Assembly: GCF_003263515.1 (NCBI RefSeq)
Contig: NZ_JYDE01000014.1
Location: 92,612-156,611 of the forward strand
Direction of reading: 5' to 3'
DNA length: 64,000 bases
Source: Rahnella inusitata
Lineage (GTDB): Bacteria > Pseudomonadota > Gammaproteobacteria > Enterobacterales > Enterobacteriaceae
The notes beneath the pieces were generated by a model that was given only the letters and a program-made list of their open reading frames with translations, did no database searches and was not told the origin of the DNA. This document shows positions 9,873-18,815 of the stretch, in pieces (within the stretch, counting starts at the first letter, position 1; each line of letters opens with the position of its first letter). Made by a program: the position numbers and the translations under genes.

Positions 9873-11834
9873 TTAGCCAATATTGATGATGCCGCCTTTA
9901 ATCTGCGTCATCCCGCTACCCTGTACGGTGGTCATCGCACTTTTCAGTTCGGCCGTGCCGGAGCCTTCGATTTTGATCATCGTGCCGCTGATGGTGATGC
10001 CGCTTGGCGAAATCGCGATTTTGCTGGAGCCGACCTTCAGCTCGATGGACTGCGTGGATTCGATCACACAGGTTTTGTCGGTTTTAATCTTGCCGCTGCC
10101 GCCGGTCGCCGTGAGGGAGTAATTACCGTTATTCAGGCGGGTGGTGACGTTGCCGGTGACTTTCTGCTCTATATCGCCTTTATCGAGGGTGATGTGCAGA
10201 GATCCCTGTTTGAGCACCAGCGTGTCGTTGCCTTTGGTGATTTCCGTGTCGCGGTTCGCACCGATTTTGCTTTTAACGTCGCGCGTGACCTCACTGGTGA
10301 CGTCGTTTTTCACGGTCATCAGCAGGTCTTTTTGCGCGACGATTGTCAGCTTCTCTTCGCCTTTTTTATCGTTAAAACTCAGCCGATGGCCGTCTTCCAT
10401 CCCACCTTTGCTGGTGCTGCGCGTAGCGAAGCCGGATTCCGTTTTTTCGTCGGGGAGAGTGAAGGGCAGTTTGTGTTGGCCGTTGTAAACCGAGCCGGTG
10501 ACCAGCGGAAAGTCAGGATTTCCCTGAATAAAACTGACCAGCACTTCACTGCCGATGCGCGGGATAAACTGAAAACCGAACTTGCTGCCGGTCCAGGGTT
10601 GCGAGACACGCACCCAGCACGAACTGTTGTTGTCATTTTTGTTTTCGGTATCCCACGGAAACTGGATTTTGATGCGGCCGTATTCGTCGGTATGAATTTC
10701 TTCAGAAGAAGGACCGACGACTTTGGCGATCAGCACGCCCACAATGTCCGGCGCAGTACGGGTACAAACCGGGCGCCATTTCACACTGTTGCGCAGTGTC
10801 TGAATTTCACAGTGGTAGCTGCTGGTGCTGCTTTCGAAATTATTGGTGGCCTCAAAGCTGAGCGCCTGAATGCGGTAACTGTCGTTGTCTGTCGGGTGGT
10901 CGGTCAGGCTGAACACTTCGCCGCAGCTGAGCCAGTGGGCGTTAACGGTGACGTCGTACAATTGGGTGTTGGCCTCAAACGCCTCCATGGCGTTCTTAGC
11001 TTTGCTGGTGATCTCTGCGCGTTCGGCGAGCGGTGTGACGTCAGTAAAGGTCAGATGGTCGACGCTGTGCGTTTTCGATGTTGAATTATTGCTGTCGGCC
11101 ACCGCCGCCGCTTTCTGCATGTTATAGCCAGTCATCGCGACTTCGCCGGGAATAAGCGACGAGCTGATAGACCAGGTTTCAATGTTGCCGGGGGTCAGAA
11201 CTTGCCCCTGATGGTGCCAGGGCAGCGTGCCCGCTTTGGCCGAAGGGTGTCCGGCCGGATGATCGGCCAGTACCATCTGGTGCTGATTTTCCTGATGTTT
11301 GAAAAAGTAATAGATACCTTCTTCTTCCAGCAGGCGGCTGATGAAATCGAAATCGGACTCACGGTACTGAATACAATATTCCCGTTTCTGATAGCTATTT
11401 CGCAGCTGGAGATCCACCTGGCTGATGTTGTGCTCGCCCAGGAGTTTGCTGACCAGATCCGGCACGGTCATGTTTTGCCAGACGCGCGTCGAGCGCCCTG
11501 ACTGCAACAGCGCAAAGGCGGGCTCCAGCCGGAAAAGGCATTCCGTCTGGCCGTAGGCATCTCGCTTGCGCTGAATGCGGGTCACAATCCCGTGCAGATA
11601 GCGCCGGGGCAGATTATGTATACCGTCGCCAATCTCGCAGGACACCGCTTTGCCATGTAAGGCAGCAATGCCTTTCTCATCAAGCGCCGTCACCGAGCGC
11701 AGTTCATAGCAAAAAGGCGTGGAAACCGTCTCGCTGCCGTTGAGTGACAGCAGTAAGAAATCCGAGGCAACGGCGCCGTTCCAGTGCAGGAAGTGATTTT
11801 TCTGCATCTCTTTTAGTTGTGCGGTTAATAACAT
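9873..11834 (-). CDS. vgrG: VgrG (TssI), T6SS spike protein
   Basis: VgrG trimers form the T6SS puncturing spike. The N-terminal gp27-like half includes YCIQYRESDFDFISRLLEEEG. The gp5-like OB fold follows (DEYGRIKIQFPWD, then SCWVRVSQPW and GSEVLVSFIQGNPD), and the protein ends in short beta-helix repeats. At about 653 residues it has no added C-terminal effector domain. The ATG at 11834 is better spaced from AAGGA than the in-frame ATG at 11840. It lies after tssG and before the DUF6931-like and PAAR genes. Confidence 0.96.
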   Translation of the reverse strand: MLLTAQLKEMQKNHFLHWNGAVASDFLLLSLNGSETVSTPFCYELRSVTALDEKGIAALHGKAVSCEIGDGIHNLPRRYLHGIVTRIQRKRDAYGQTECLFRLEPAFALLQSGRSTRVWQNMTVPDLVSKLLGEHNISQVDLQLRNSYQKREYCIQYRESDFDFISRLLEEEGIYYFFKHQENQHQMVLADHPAGHPSAKAGTLPWHHQGQVLTPGNIETWSISSSLIPGEVAMTGYNMQKAAAVADSNNSTSKTHSVDHLTFTDVTPLAERAEITSKAKNAMEAFEANTQLYDVTVNAHWLSCGEVFSLTDHPTDNDSYRIQALSFEATNNFESSTSSYHCEIQTLRNSVKWRPVCTRTAPDIVGVLIAKVVGPSSEEIHTDEYGRIKIQFPWDTENKNDNNSSCWVRVSQPWTGSKFGFQFIPRIGSEVLVSFIQGNPDFPLVTGSVYNGQHKLPFTLPDEKTESGFATRSTSKGGMEDGHRLSFNDKKGEEKLTIVAQKDLLMTVKNDVTSEVTRDVKSKIGANRDTEITKGNDTLVLKQGSLHITLDKGDIEQKVTGNVTTRLNNGNYSLTATGGSGKIKTDKTCVIESTQSIELKVGSSKIAISPSGITISGTMIKIEGSGTAELKSAMTTVQGSGMTQIKGGIINIG

Positions 11835-11900
11835 TCTCATCTTCCTTTTGAAGTGCTGCGTGATGGCGGAACAGTCGCGACATCGGGCAATATTGCTGGC

Positions 11901-12839
11901 TTATGCAGGCAGCGGCAGACAAACGTGGCGCAGGGCGGTGGGGTCGCGCTGGCCGATACAAATATCCAAACCCAGCTGACCGCCACCCAGTGGCACGGGC
12001 GGGCTGCTGTCGCTGCTGATGGTGAGATGGACTGAGAAATCCAGCCCCGGCCCGACGTATTCGCCAATGTGCCCCCAGATTTCCTGATAAAACTTGCCCT
12101 GCGGCGTGAAGCGTTGCGAATGCGCCTGACTCATCGGCCCGAAGGTGACATCAAAGTTCGACTGAACTTCCCAGCGCACGCGACCAATCATCGGCGCGGT
12201 TTCCAGGGTGTGCGTCAGGTTTCCCAGCTGACAATGTTCGGTTTCTTCAACGGTTTTCCAGCCGCCGGTGAACGGCGTGATATGCACCGGCACGCCGTAA
12301 TATTGGCCGAGCCACACTTCCAGATTGACCAGCGACCGAACCGGCGATGAAAACAAATGGGCATACTTTTCGCCGCCTGAGACTGACTGCGACGTCAGTA
12401 AACCGGTCAGCGCCAGCGTTGCCTGTTGTAAGGGCTGCTGAGTTTGTGATTCGGCGAGGGCGTAAAGATGGTTTTTCTGCCATGCGAGGTAATCCAGGCA
12501 GTAAAGCCGGTGGCCAAACATATCCAGAAAGGCTTTGGCGCTGCGGTCGCCATAACGATACTGACGTCCGATCATCCATTCCGTGTAGGCCGTGGGTAAT
12601 GCGCCTTGCGCACCGGTAAGCCCGTTCTGCCAGACGGTGATGCGCAGCGGATCGTCAGGATTTTCCTGCTCGATACCGGCAATCTGACCGGAGGGCGCTT
12701 CCAGAGAAAGAGGAGAGACGAGCCGCAGCTTTGCATCCAGCGTGTCAGCTGTGGTGGTGTGTTTGCCACGCAGCTTGTGCAACAACGTGCGCACCTGTTG
12801 GTAGAAACTGAACCTGCTGGTGATGCGTGTTAAATCCAT
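11901..12839 (-). CDS. tssG: TssG, T6SS baseplate protein
   Basis: TssG forms the wedge of the T6SS baseplate with TssF, TssE and TssK. The 312-residue protein shows family landmarks: an N-terminal FSFYQQVRTL segment, SPLSLEAPSGQI, then GLTGAQGALP near residue 74 and a YGDRSAKAFLDMFGHR segment near 96. Length is typical. Its start overlaps the tssF stop by 10 bases, suggesting coupled translation. Family assignment rests on these motifs and position. Confidence 0.95.
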   Translation of the reverse strand: MDLTRITSRFSFYQQVRTLLHKLRGKHTTTADTLDAKLRLVSPLSLEAPSGQIAGIEQENPDDPLRITVWQNGLTGAQGALPTAYTEWMIGRQYRYGDRSAKAFLDMFGHRLYCLDYLAWQKNHLYALAESQTQQPLQQATLALTGLLTSQSVSGGEKYAHLFSSPVRSLVNLEVWLGQYYGVPVHITPFTGGWKTVEETEHCQLGNLTHTLETAPMIGRVRWEVQSNFDVTFGPMSQAHSQRFTPQGKFYQEIWGHIGEYVGPGLDFSVHLTISSDSSPPVPLGGGQLGLDICIGQRDPTALRHVCLPLPA

Positions 12840-14626
12840 GACAGTTTCCCTGCCCGCACCGGCCAGATCCGGCGTGTGTGTTCTTCATTTTCAATCAACG
12901 TTGTGACGCGGGTGAAGCTATTGACCGGTGCATACAGCCCGAGAAAGTGATCCAGAAAACAACACAGCAGAAAGTATTCGGGTTCGTTCAATGCGTCATG
13001 GGCAAATGTCAGCGTCAGCGCGATACCGCGCGCCATCGTCTGCGGATCGCTGGCCACCAGACGCGTAGTGATCGGCTGCACGTCAAGATGCAGGATCATG
13101 TTGATGATGCGCGTGATAGCCGGAAGATCATGAAAGTTGTACAGCATCAGCGTTTCCCGCAATACCTGTACGCCCTGAGTGCCGCTGAGCAACATGTGAT
13201 TGAGGGACAGCTGGGAAATCAGACGCCAGCGGATAGCACTTTTATCGGGCGGCTGGACAGGCCGCGTCGGACGGTTGAGGGCGCTGATTTTCAAGTCTGC
13301 CAGCGGCAAATCTGAGTCAAAATCGCCGTCCGGATGACCGTTTTTCATCTCACACGGAATGGTCTGATTGGTACAGGTTAAGCTCAGCGTGACCATCTCG
13401 GCTTGCGGCGCAGCGGCCTGGCTATTGCGGTTGGCAAAAGCGATAAACACTTTACGTTCAGACCCGGCGGCGTTCAGGGTTTCGCGCTGAAAACTCTGCC
13501 AGTAAATGCCTGCATCACCCTCAATGCGCGAGTGGTCGATACCAAACAGCGGCTGGACGGGCACCATCGTCCTGTCCTTATCTTCGCCGCCCTGAATAAA
13601 GACATGGTTAATCGCCCAGACGTCAATCTGTTGCTGGCGACGGATATCAGGAATGACCGGGTATTCAGCAGTGTTTTCCGTCAGCGTGATCGGTTCTGCA
13701 CGCTGGGCAAACAGGTTGATGGCTGGCGTGCAGTTAAGGCGGAAAAAGGAAGTGTCGATAATCTTCGCCAGCTTTTCCAGATGATGATTCAGATGCGTGC
13801 GGTTAAATACCACTTCAAAACTGAACACAGAATTGGCGGCGGCGTGAAAAGTCTCCGGCAGGCGGATATCCAGAAAATAGAACTTCTGCGGGAAGAAAAA
13901 ATAATCCTGTAGAAGCGCATGAATCGGCGCCACACGGGGATCCTGCCCCAGCAGGCCCTCTTCGTGACTAAAACCTGCCGGGGTTACCGCCGTACTTTTC
14001 AACGGATAAGATGCGTCGCCCTGATGAACACTCAGCTGGTTAATTTCAGAGCACAGCAGGGTATAGAGAATGTTGACCGCGTTACCCGGACCATGCAAAA
14101 ACAACCGCAGGGATTCGCCCGCCACCGTCGCACCGGACCACACCTGAAAACTAAGGTGCAGATGCCAGCTAAGATCTTCCTCGTCAAAATGCAAACGGGT
14201 CTGATCCACCGACAGTGGCAACAGAACCACGGGGTACACGGTCTGAAACTGGCACGCCGCGTCCTTGATGTGCCGGGTAAACAGCGAGGCACCGGCGGCG
14301 ATGGTGTTTTTATCGGTAATACCGCTGGTCAGCCGGTGGGGTTCAATGGAGACGATGCACGTAGAGGGCATCACCCGTAAAAACTGCGGGGCAATGGTGG
14401 TGAGCAGCGCTTCAGTGAGCTCCGGCATATCGTCATCCAGGCGCTGATGGATACGCGATGTTAATAACGCAAAAGATTCAATGATGCGTTCAACGTGCGG
14501 ATCTTCGGATTCGCCTTCGATCATGCCCAGACGGCGGGCAATCTTAGGGAAACGGCTGGCAAAGGCTATGCCATGCTGTTTCAAAAAGGCCAGCTCTTTC
14601 TGGTAATACGACAGCAGCTTATTCAT
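12830..14626 (-). CDS. tssF: TssF, T6SS baseplate protein
   Basis: TssF is the largest wedge protein of the T6SS baseplate. The N terminus has the family signature YYQKELAFLKQHG, followed by FASRFPKIARRLGM and ESEDPHVERIIESFA. From the ATG at 14626 the product has 598 residues, normal for the family. An upstream in-frame start at 14668 would add 14 atypical residues inside tssE. The chosen start overlaps the tssE stop by eight bases. Confidence 0.96.
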   Translation of the reverse strand: MNKLLSYYQKELAFLKQHGIAFASRFPKIARRLGMIEGESEDPHVERIIESFALLTSRIHQRLDDDMPELTEALLTTIAPQFLRVMPSTCIVSIEPHRLTSGITDKNTIAAGASLFTRHIKDAACQFQTVYPVVLLPLSVDQTRLHFDEEDLSWHLHLSFQVWSGATVAGESLRLFLHGPGNAVNILYTLLCSEINQLSVHQGDASYPLKSTAVTPAGFSHEEGLLGQDPRVAPIHALLQDYFFFPQKFYFLDIRLPETFHAAANSVFSFEVVFNRTHLNHHLEKLAKIIDTSFFRLNCTPAINLFAQRAEPITLTENTAEYPVIPDIRRQQQIDVWAINHVFIQGGEDKDRTMVPVQPLFGIDHSRIEGDAGIYWQSFQRETLNAAGSERKVFIAFANRNSQAAAPQAEMVTLSLTCTNQTIPCEMKNGHPDGDFDSDLPLADLKISALNRPTRPVQPPDKSAIRWRLISQLSLNHMLLSGTQGVQVLRETLMLYNFHDLPAITRIINMILHLDVQPITTRLVASDPQTMARGIALTLTFAHDALNEPEYFLLCCFLDHFLGLYAPVNSFTRVTTLIENEEHTRRIWPVRAGKLSWI

Positions 14627-15035
14627 CGAAATAAAACTTACCGGTACAGTCATCCCACACCAGGTCAAATTTCACCGGCAATGTGTTGTGCAAAGCATTT
14701 ATTTCAAAAATGACGTGAGAGGGATTATTTGTTTTAGTGATGATCGTCACGCCGGATAAACGTGGTTCGAAGCGCTGAAATGTATTTTTAATACGTTCTT
14801 CGATGATTGTTTTTCGTCTGTCTGTGTCATGAATTTGTGAAACCGATTCATTGATACCGTAATTTAAAATCGACGCATTCACTAACGGCAGGGTTTCAAG
14901 ATATGCAAAACTCGAACGTGAAGAAAAAAGCATCTTAAGCTCATCGAGCAACCAGGTGCTTTTGTCTTCATTCCGGTAATTATCCTTTTCTACGTAAGGC
15001 GTATTATCACTCAGGCGAAGTAATAAGGATGGCAT
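14619..15035 (-). CDS. tssE: TssE, T6SS gp25-like baseplate protein
   Basis: TssE is the gp25-like baseplate protein thought to trigger sheath polymerisation. The 138 residues include LVNASILNYGI near 51-61, the acidic and arginine-rich IEERIKNTFQRFEPRLSGV near 77-96, and a beta-rich C terminus. The LN(Y)G and FEPRL features are typical of the gp25 family. A stable hairpin separates it from hcp, unlike the tight spacing of most neighbours. Confidence 0.93.
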   Translation of the reverse strand: MPSLLLRLSDNTPYVEKDNYRNEDKSTWLLDELKMLFSSRSSFAYLETLPLVNASILNYGINESVSQIHDTDRRKTIIEERIKNTFQRFEPRLSGVTIITKTNNPSHVIFEINALHNTLPVKFDLVWDDCTGKFYFDE

Positions 15036-15053
15036 GGTAATATCTCTTTACAG

Positions 15054-15079
15054 TAAAGCAGTGCAAATGCACTGCTTTA
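15054..15079 (-). other. Stable intercistronic hairpin between hcp and tssE
   Basis: The arms TAAAGCAGTGC and GCACTGCTTTA pair perfectly over 11 base pairs around a four-base AAAT loop. The hairpin lies 12 bases after the hcp stop in the transcribed direction. No run of U follows on the minus strand, so a simple intrinsic terminator is unlikely there. It may protect the hcp mRNA end or reduce read-through, giving more Hcp than downstream proteins; that is inference. Confidence 0.7.
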
Positions 15080-15090
15080 TTTTTCTAAGG

Positions 15091-15573
15091 TTATACGAGC
15101 GCTTTTTTAGGAATGTCGTATTTGATTGGTCCAATTTGATCCAGCGCAGTTTCGTCGGCATTTGGTGCATAGAAGGTGACTTCCACTGCGCCTTCAAAAC
15201 TGAAGGACATATTCAAAAACAGCTGATCACGTTTTTCGAAGTTCATCGTGCTGATTTTACAGTTATGGTAAACAGTGCGTTGACATTCATAATCTTCTTT
15301 GTAGTGGTCAGAACTACGATGAACGATTGTGATCGTGAGATCTTTATAGCCACGTTGTAAATATTTCTCGTACAGGTTGCTGGTTTCTTTCGTTACCTGA
15401 AGAGAGATATGACAGCTGTCAAACATCGCGCCGTCCTGACCTGAATAAGTCGATAAACCGGAAGGAGCAAAACCTTCCATCCATTCTTTATACCCGGCCT
15501 CTTCAGATGACCCTTTAACAGCTTTACCGTCGATACTGATTTGTACGAACTGACACTCTTGGAGCTTTGCCAT
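15091..15573 (-). CDS. hcp: Hcp (TssD), T6SS inner-tube protein
   Basis: Hcp hexamers stack into the tube expelled by the sheath. This 160-residue protein shows family features: VQISIDGKAVKGSSEE near residues 10-25, CHISLQVTKETSNLYEKYL near 54-72, and FEKRDQLFLNMSFSFEGAVEVTFYAPN near 115-141. There is no C-terminal effector fusion. It lies between tssC and tssE and is followed by a strong hairpin that may raise its relative expression. Confidence 0.96.
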   Translation of the reverse strand: MAKLQECQFVQISIDGKAVKGSSEEAGYKEWMEGFAPSGLSTYSGQDGAMFDSCHISLQVTKETSNLYEKYLQRGYKDLTITIVHRSSDHYKEDYECQRTVYHNCKISTMNFEKRDQLFLNMSFSFEGAVEVTFYAPNADETALDQIGPIKYDIPKKALV

Positions 15574-15607
15574 TTTTTATTTCCTTACTGTTGTTTATTA
15601 ATAATAA

Positions 15608-17089
15608 TTAATTACTGGCTGTGCCAGGTAAATCGGCGACGAGTCGTAACGACATGCTCAGTCCTTCCAATTGGAAGTGAGGCTTTAAATACGCAATCGC
15701 ACGATACATACCAGGGCAACCAGGTACTTCTACAACTTCAACACTGGCTTCGCGCAGGGGGTAACGGGCTTTGGTTTCAGGGCCCGCGTTATCTGAAGCC
15801 ACCACGTATCGCATGATCCATTTTTGTAAATAGTTTTCGCAGTCGGTGCGTGACATAAAGCTACCGACTTTGTCGCGTGCGATAGATTTCAGGTAATGAG
15901 CAAAGCGCGAAGTCGCGAGCAGATACTGTAACTGGCTTGACAGACGTGCGTTGGCGTTGGCCTGATCAGACTTATAAAGGCGTGGTTTATTAACAGATTG
16001 CACAGCAAAGAAAGCCGCATAATCCGTGCCTTTACAGTGAACCAGTGGAATAAAACCGAGTTCAGAAAGCTCTTTCTCACGGCGATCGGAAATGGTGACT
16101 TGCGTCGGGCATTGCATCAGGCGCTCACCGCTTTCGGAGACGTAGTTATACGCCGGCAGGGCTTTAACCAGACCACCACCTTCTACACCACGAATCGTTG
16201 CACACCAGCCGGTTTCTTCGAAGGAATCAACAATACGACCCGCCAGTTCAAAGGCGGAGTTGATCCACAGGTAATCAGAGCCGACTTCATTTTCCCGAAT
16301 TGTTTCTTCAAAACCGAAAGTTTCAACTGCAATAGTTTTGGCCCCGTAAGGCATACGGCCAAGCACCCTTGGCAGGGTCAGACCGACATAGCGGCTGTCT
16401 TCCGTCTGGCGGAATGAGCGCCAGCGGGCGTAATCGGTGGTCTCGAACATTTTCGCCATATCTCGCGGGCGAGGCATGTCGGCAAAATCACTCATCGACA
16501 GCATGCCGGGGGCGATAGCGCTCAGGAAAGGTGCATGGGCCGCCGCCGCAACATGGGAGATTTGTTCCAGTAAATCAATATCCTGTGGAGTATTATCGAA
16601 CTGGAAGTCCCCGACAAAAACAGAGAAAGGCACGCCACCAAAAGTACCGTATTCACTTTCGTAAACGGTTTTGAAAAGCATCGACTGGTCGAAATCCGAC
16701 GCTGATTTAAAGTCTTTGATTAATTCCTGTTTGGTGCATTGCAGTAAACGAATCTGAGTATTTTCAGTCACACTCGATGCAACCAGCTTTTGCAGACCAC
16801 GCCACGAGGATTCCCTTTTTTGGAATTCAGGTGCATGCATGATCAGGCTAACCTGACTGGAAAGCAGTTCATCAATGGCATGAATGCGATTCTCGATACT
16901 GCCAATCAGATCGCTTGATACAACCATTGCGCCAGAAACAACTTCCGCAAGAAAGTTATTCAGCTGCGATTTCATACGGTCACGATCGGATTCCCGACGA
17001 ATTGCCTGAGTGTTATCAATGATTTTATCGAGATAATCTTCGCTCAGCGCTTGTCCGGCGGGAGCATTCAGAGTTTGTTCAACACTCAT
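15608..17089 (-). CDS. tssC: TssC (VipB), T6SS contractile sheath large subunit
   Basis: TssC builds the contractile sheath with TssB. The 493 residues show the family landmarks SSWRGLQKLVASSV near 94-107, YGTFGGVPFSVFVGDFQFDN near 146-165, LPRVLGRMPYGAKT near 243-256, and a C-terminal ARYPLREASVEVVEVPG region. Length is normal. Its ATG overlaps the tssB stop by four bases. Most later genes of the operon follow with little or no spacing. Confidence 0.97.
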   Translation of the reverse strand: MSVEQTLNAPAGQALSEDYLDKIIDNTQAIRRESDRDRMKSQLNNFLAEVVSGAMVVSSDLIGSIENRIHAIDELLSSQVSLIMHAPEFQKRESSWRGLQKLVASSVTENTQIRLLQCTKQELIKDFKSASDFDQSMLFKTVYESEYGTFGGVPFSVFVGDFQFDNTPQDIDLLEQISHVAAAAHAPFLSAIAPGMLSMSDFADMPRPRDMAKMFETTDYARWRSFRQTEDSRYVGLTLPRVLGRMPYGAKTIAVETFGFEETIRENEVGSDYLWINSAFELAGRIVDSFEETGWCATIRGVEGGGLVKALPAYNYVSESGERLMQCPTQVTISDRREKELSELGFIPLVHCKGTDYAAFFAVQSVNKPRLYKSDQANANARLSSQLQYLLATSRFAHYLKSIARDKVGSFMSRTDCENYLQKWIMRYVVASDNAGPETKARYPLREASVEVVEVPGCPGMYRAIAYLKPHFQLEGLSMSLRLVADLPGTASN

Positions 17090-17574
17090 TCTTCGTCTCC
17101 CTGGTTTTTGGTTACGCTGGAAGACGCTAAGTTTTGCTGCTGCAATAACTCTGAAAGCTGTTCTTTCAGGCGTTCGTTACTGGCGGCACGGTTACGTAGA
17201 TCGCAAAGTTGTTCGCGCAGCTCAATCAGCTTGCGCAGAGGCTCCACCTGACGGGCAATATTGTCCGGTGAGAAATCTTCCATCGTGTTGAAGGTCAGTG
17301 AAACCGCCAGATTTCCTTCCTTTTCCGGTAATGTGCTTTCAACCAGAAACTCAGCCTGTGGCTGCATTGAAGACATGATCCCGCTGAAATTGTCTTTATC
17401 GATGTTGAGGAATTTTCGCTCACGCAGGCTATCTTCACTTTGTGTGAAGTCGCCCATGACACCGATAACAAGAGGTAATTCTTTTACCGTTTGAGCATCC
17501 CCAATTTCCACGTCATAGGTGATTTGTACGCGGGGAGGTCTGTTTTTATCTAATTTATGCTGTGTATTACTCAT
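17086..17574 (-). CDS. tssB: TssB (VipA), T6SS contractile sheath small subunit
   Basis: TssB is the small sheath subunit that pairs with TssC and carries the region exposed to ClpV. Visible landmarks are RPPRVQITYDVEIGDA near the start, LPLVIGVMGDFT, then REFLNIDKDNF-like and MQPQAEFLVESTLP segments. This is the first gene of the operon. An in-frame ATG at 17589 would add five residues but lacks a ribosome site; the ATG at 17574 has a weak CCGGAT ahead of it. Either start is possible. Confidence 0.95.
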   Translation of the reverse strand: MSNTQHKLDKNRPPRVQITYDVEIGDAQTVKELPLVIGVMGDFTQSEDSLRERKFLNIDKDNFSGIMSSMQPQAEFLVESTLPEKEGNLAVSLTFNTMEDFSPDNIARQVEPLRKLIELREQLCDLRNRAASNERLKEQLSELLQQQNLASSSVTKNQGDEE

Positions 17575-17589
17575 AGATTTATCCGGCAT

Positions 17590-18112
17590 TATTTGGGTAG
17601 TATGATGAGTTAATTTTTAAGCGTAATTTACGAGCGAATAAATTTACTATCTTAAAAGCCGTGATTTTCACAAAAAACTTTAGATGATAATATTTTTTAT
17701 TTCGCCAAATAAAATATAATACTTTATTTTTTGTCGTCGGCCTTGAGATTAGTACGCTATTTATCCACTCGTCGATAATGAAAACTAATCACCAAAGTAA
17801 TATGGTTGCGTTATCGGGAGTGCTCAGTGAGGAGCAAAGGCTACCATAAAATGATTTTCAATCTAGTTTTTTTTGTTTTTTGTTGTGTCCAGTATCGGAC
17901 TGTTGTTATTAAGTTAATGGATAATATTGATGGCTAATTGAATCATGTATTGATAGGTTGAATATGAATTAAGGGTTAAGTTTGTTTTCTAAATAACTTA
18001 ATAAAAACTAATGTTTTGATTGCCTGCCATTATCAAAAAGAGGCGAGAAGGAAATAGCGAATTAGTAAATGTATTAATTTACATCATAGAAACTCTCCTA
18101 TTATTGAAAATA
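17590..18112. other. AT-rich upstream region of the T6SS operon
   Basis: This stretch of about 520 bases is clearly AT-richer than its surroundings and has no convincing coding sequence. It separates the leftward T6SS operon from the terminator of the TenA-like gene, so it should hold the T6SS promoter. AT-rich T6SS promoter regions are often H-NS targets in enterobacteria; whether this one is cannot be seen. I found no clear sigma-54 promoter or known operator. Confidence 0.5.
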
Positions 18113-18138
18113 AAAAAGCCGCATTCCTGCGGCTTTTT
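18113..18138 (-). terminator. Intrinsic terminator after the TenA-like gene
   Basis: AAAAAGCCGCA and TGCGGCTTTTT form an 11-bp stem with a TTCC loop. On the minus strand it is followed by a run of T. It lies 33 bases beyond the stop of the TenA-like gene and would insulate the T6SS promoter region. Flanking A/T runs could let it work in both directions. Confidence 0.9.
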
Positions 18139-18170
18139 GCATCGGTTTTTGTCAAAAACCAACAGATCTT

Positions 18171-18815
18171 CTACGTTTTATACGCTGCGCTGTGAAAGTC
18201 AATTTCCCATTGCAGTACGTGGCCGTAAAGCACTGACAGCGAGGTCTGTTCACCCGGTGTCAGTTCCTCTGCACAGCGGTCCAGTTCCGCTTTTAGCCAG
18301 CACGCCTGCTGATAGAATTCGTCTTCTGCGTGCATTTCTATCCATCGGCGTATGTCCTGGTCGCGCTGACTTTTTTCGCTCACCCGACGGCACCAGGCGT
18401 AATACATCCACTCTGCGCCAAACATCAGCGTGATGATTTCGGCATAGCTGCCGAGTTGTGCCACCTTCAGCATGTTGTCGCTAAAATTTCTGACGCCGGG
18501 AAGACAGTCCGGATAGTCCGCCGGATTGACCTGCCGCTTCGCCAGTACGTCTTCAAACCAGGCGATCTGTGTATCCACCAGTGCATTCAGCACGCCTATC
18601 AGCCAGCGTTGTTGCTGGATAGCCGGTGCCTTGCTGACAGCCAGCGCAAAAATGGCAATCGCCGTCGCGACGAACTGGCCTTCAAAGACCAGATAGCGAT
18701 TAAATACATCGGCTGGCAACGTATCGCGCTCAATGTCGCAGACAAACGGATGCTGCTGCATCCTTTGCCAGACATCCTGATGCTCGCGCAAAAGCCGGTC
18801 GGTGAACGCTTCCAT
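18171..18815 (-). CDS. TenA/THI-4 family protein lacking the catalytic cysteine (TenA_E-like)
   Basis: TenA proteins salvage thiamine pyrimidine breakdown products by amino or amide hydrolysis. This 214-residue copy keeps HPFV near residues 22-25 and the C-terminal Glu204 of the family. At the position of the TenA nucleophile Cys it has Ala134 followed by Glu135 (FGAEWMYY), and Glu45 stands where TenA has Asp. This resembles the TenA_E clade that lacks the cysteine. The ATG at 18815 overlaps the stop of the BtpA-like gene (TGATG). A longer in-frame start at 18890 lies inside that gene. The substrate is unknown. Confidence 0.85.
   Translation of the reverse strand: MEAFTDRLLREHQDVWQRMQQHPFVCDIERDTLPADVFNRYLVFEGQFVATAIAIFALAVSKAPAIQQQRWLIGVLNALVDTQIAWFEDVLAKRQVNPADYPDCLPGVRNFSDNMLKVAQLGSYAEIITLMFGAEWMYYAWCRRVSEKSQRDQDIRRWIEMHAEDEFYQQACWLKAELDRCAEELTPGEQTSLSVLYGHVLQWEIDFHSAAYKT

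Noticed and set aside
9558..11084. Rightward open frame of 508 codons opposite vgrG
   Set aside because: Antisense to VgrG, composition atypical and no recognisable domain.
18020..18433. Rightward open frame of 137 codons
   Set aside because: It crosses an intrinsic terminator and lies mostly antisense to the TenA-like gene, with no family features.
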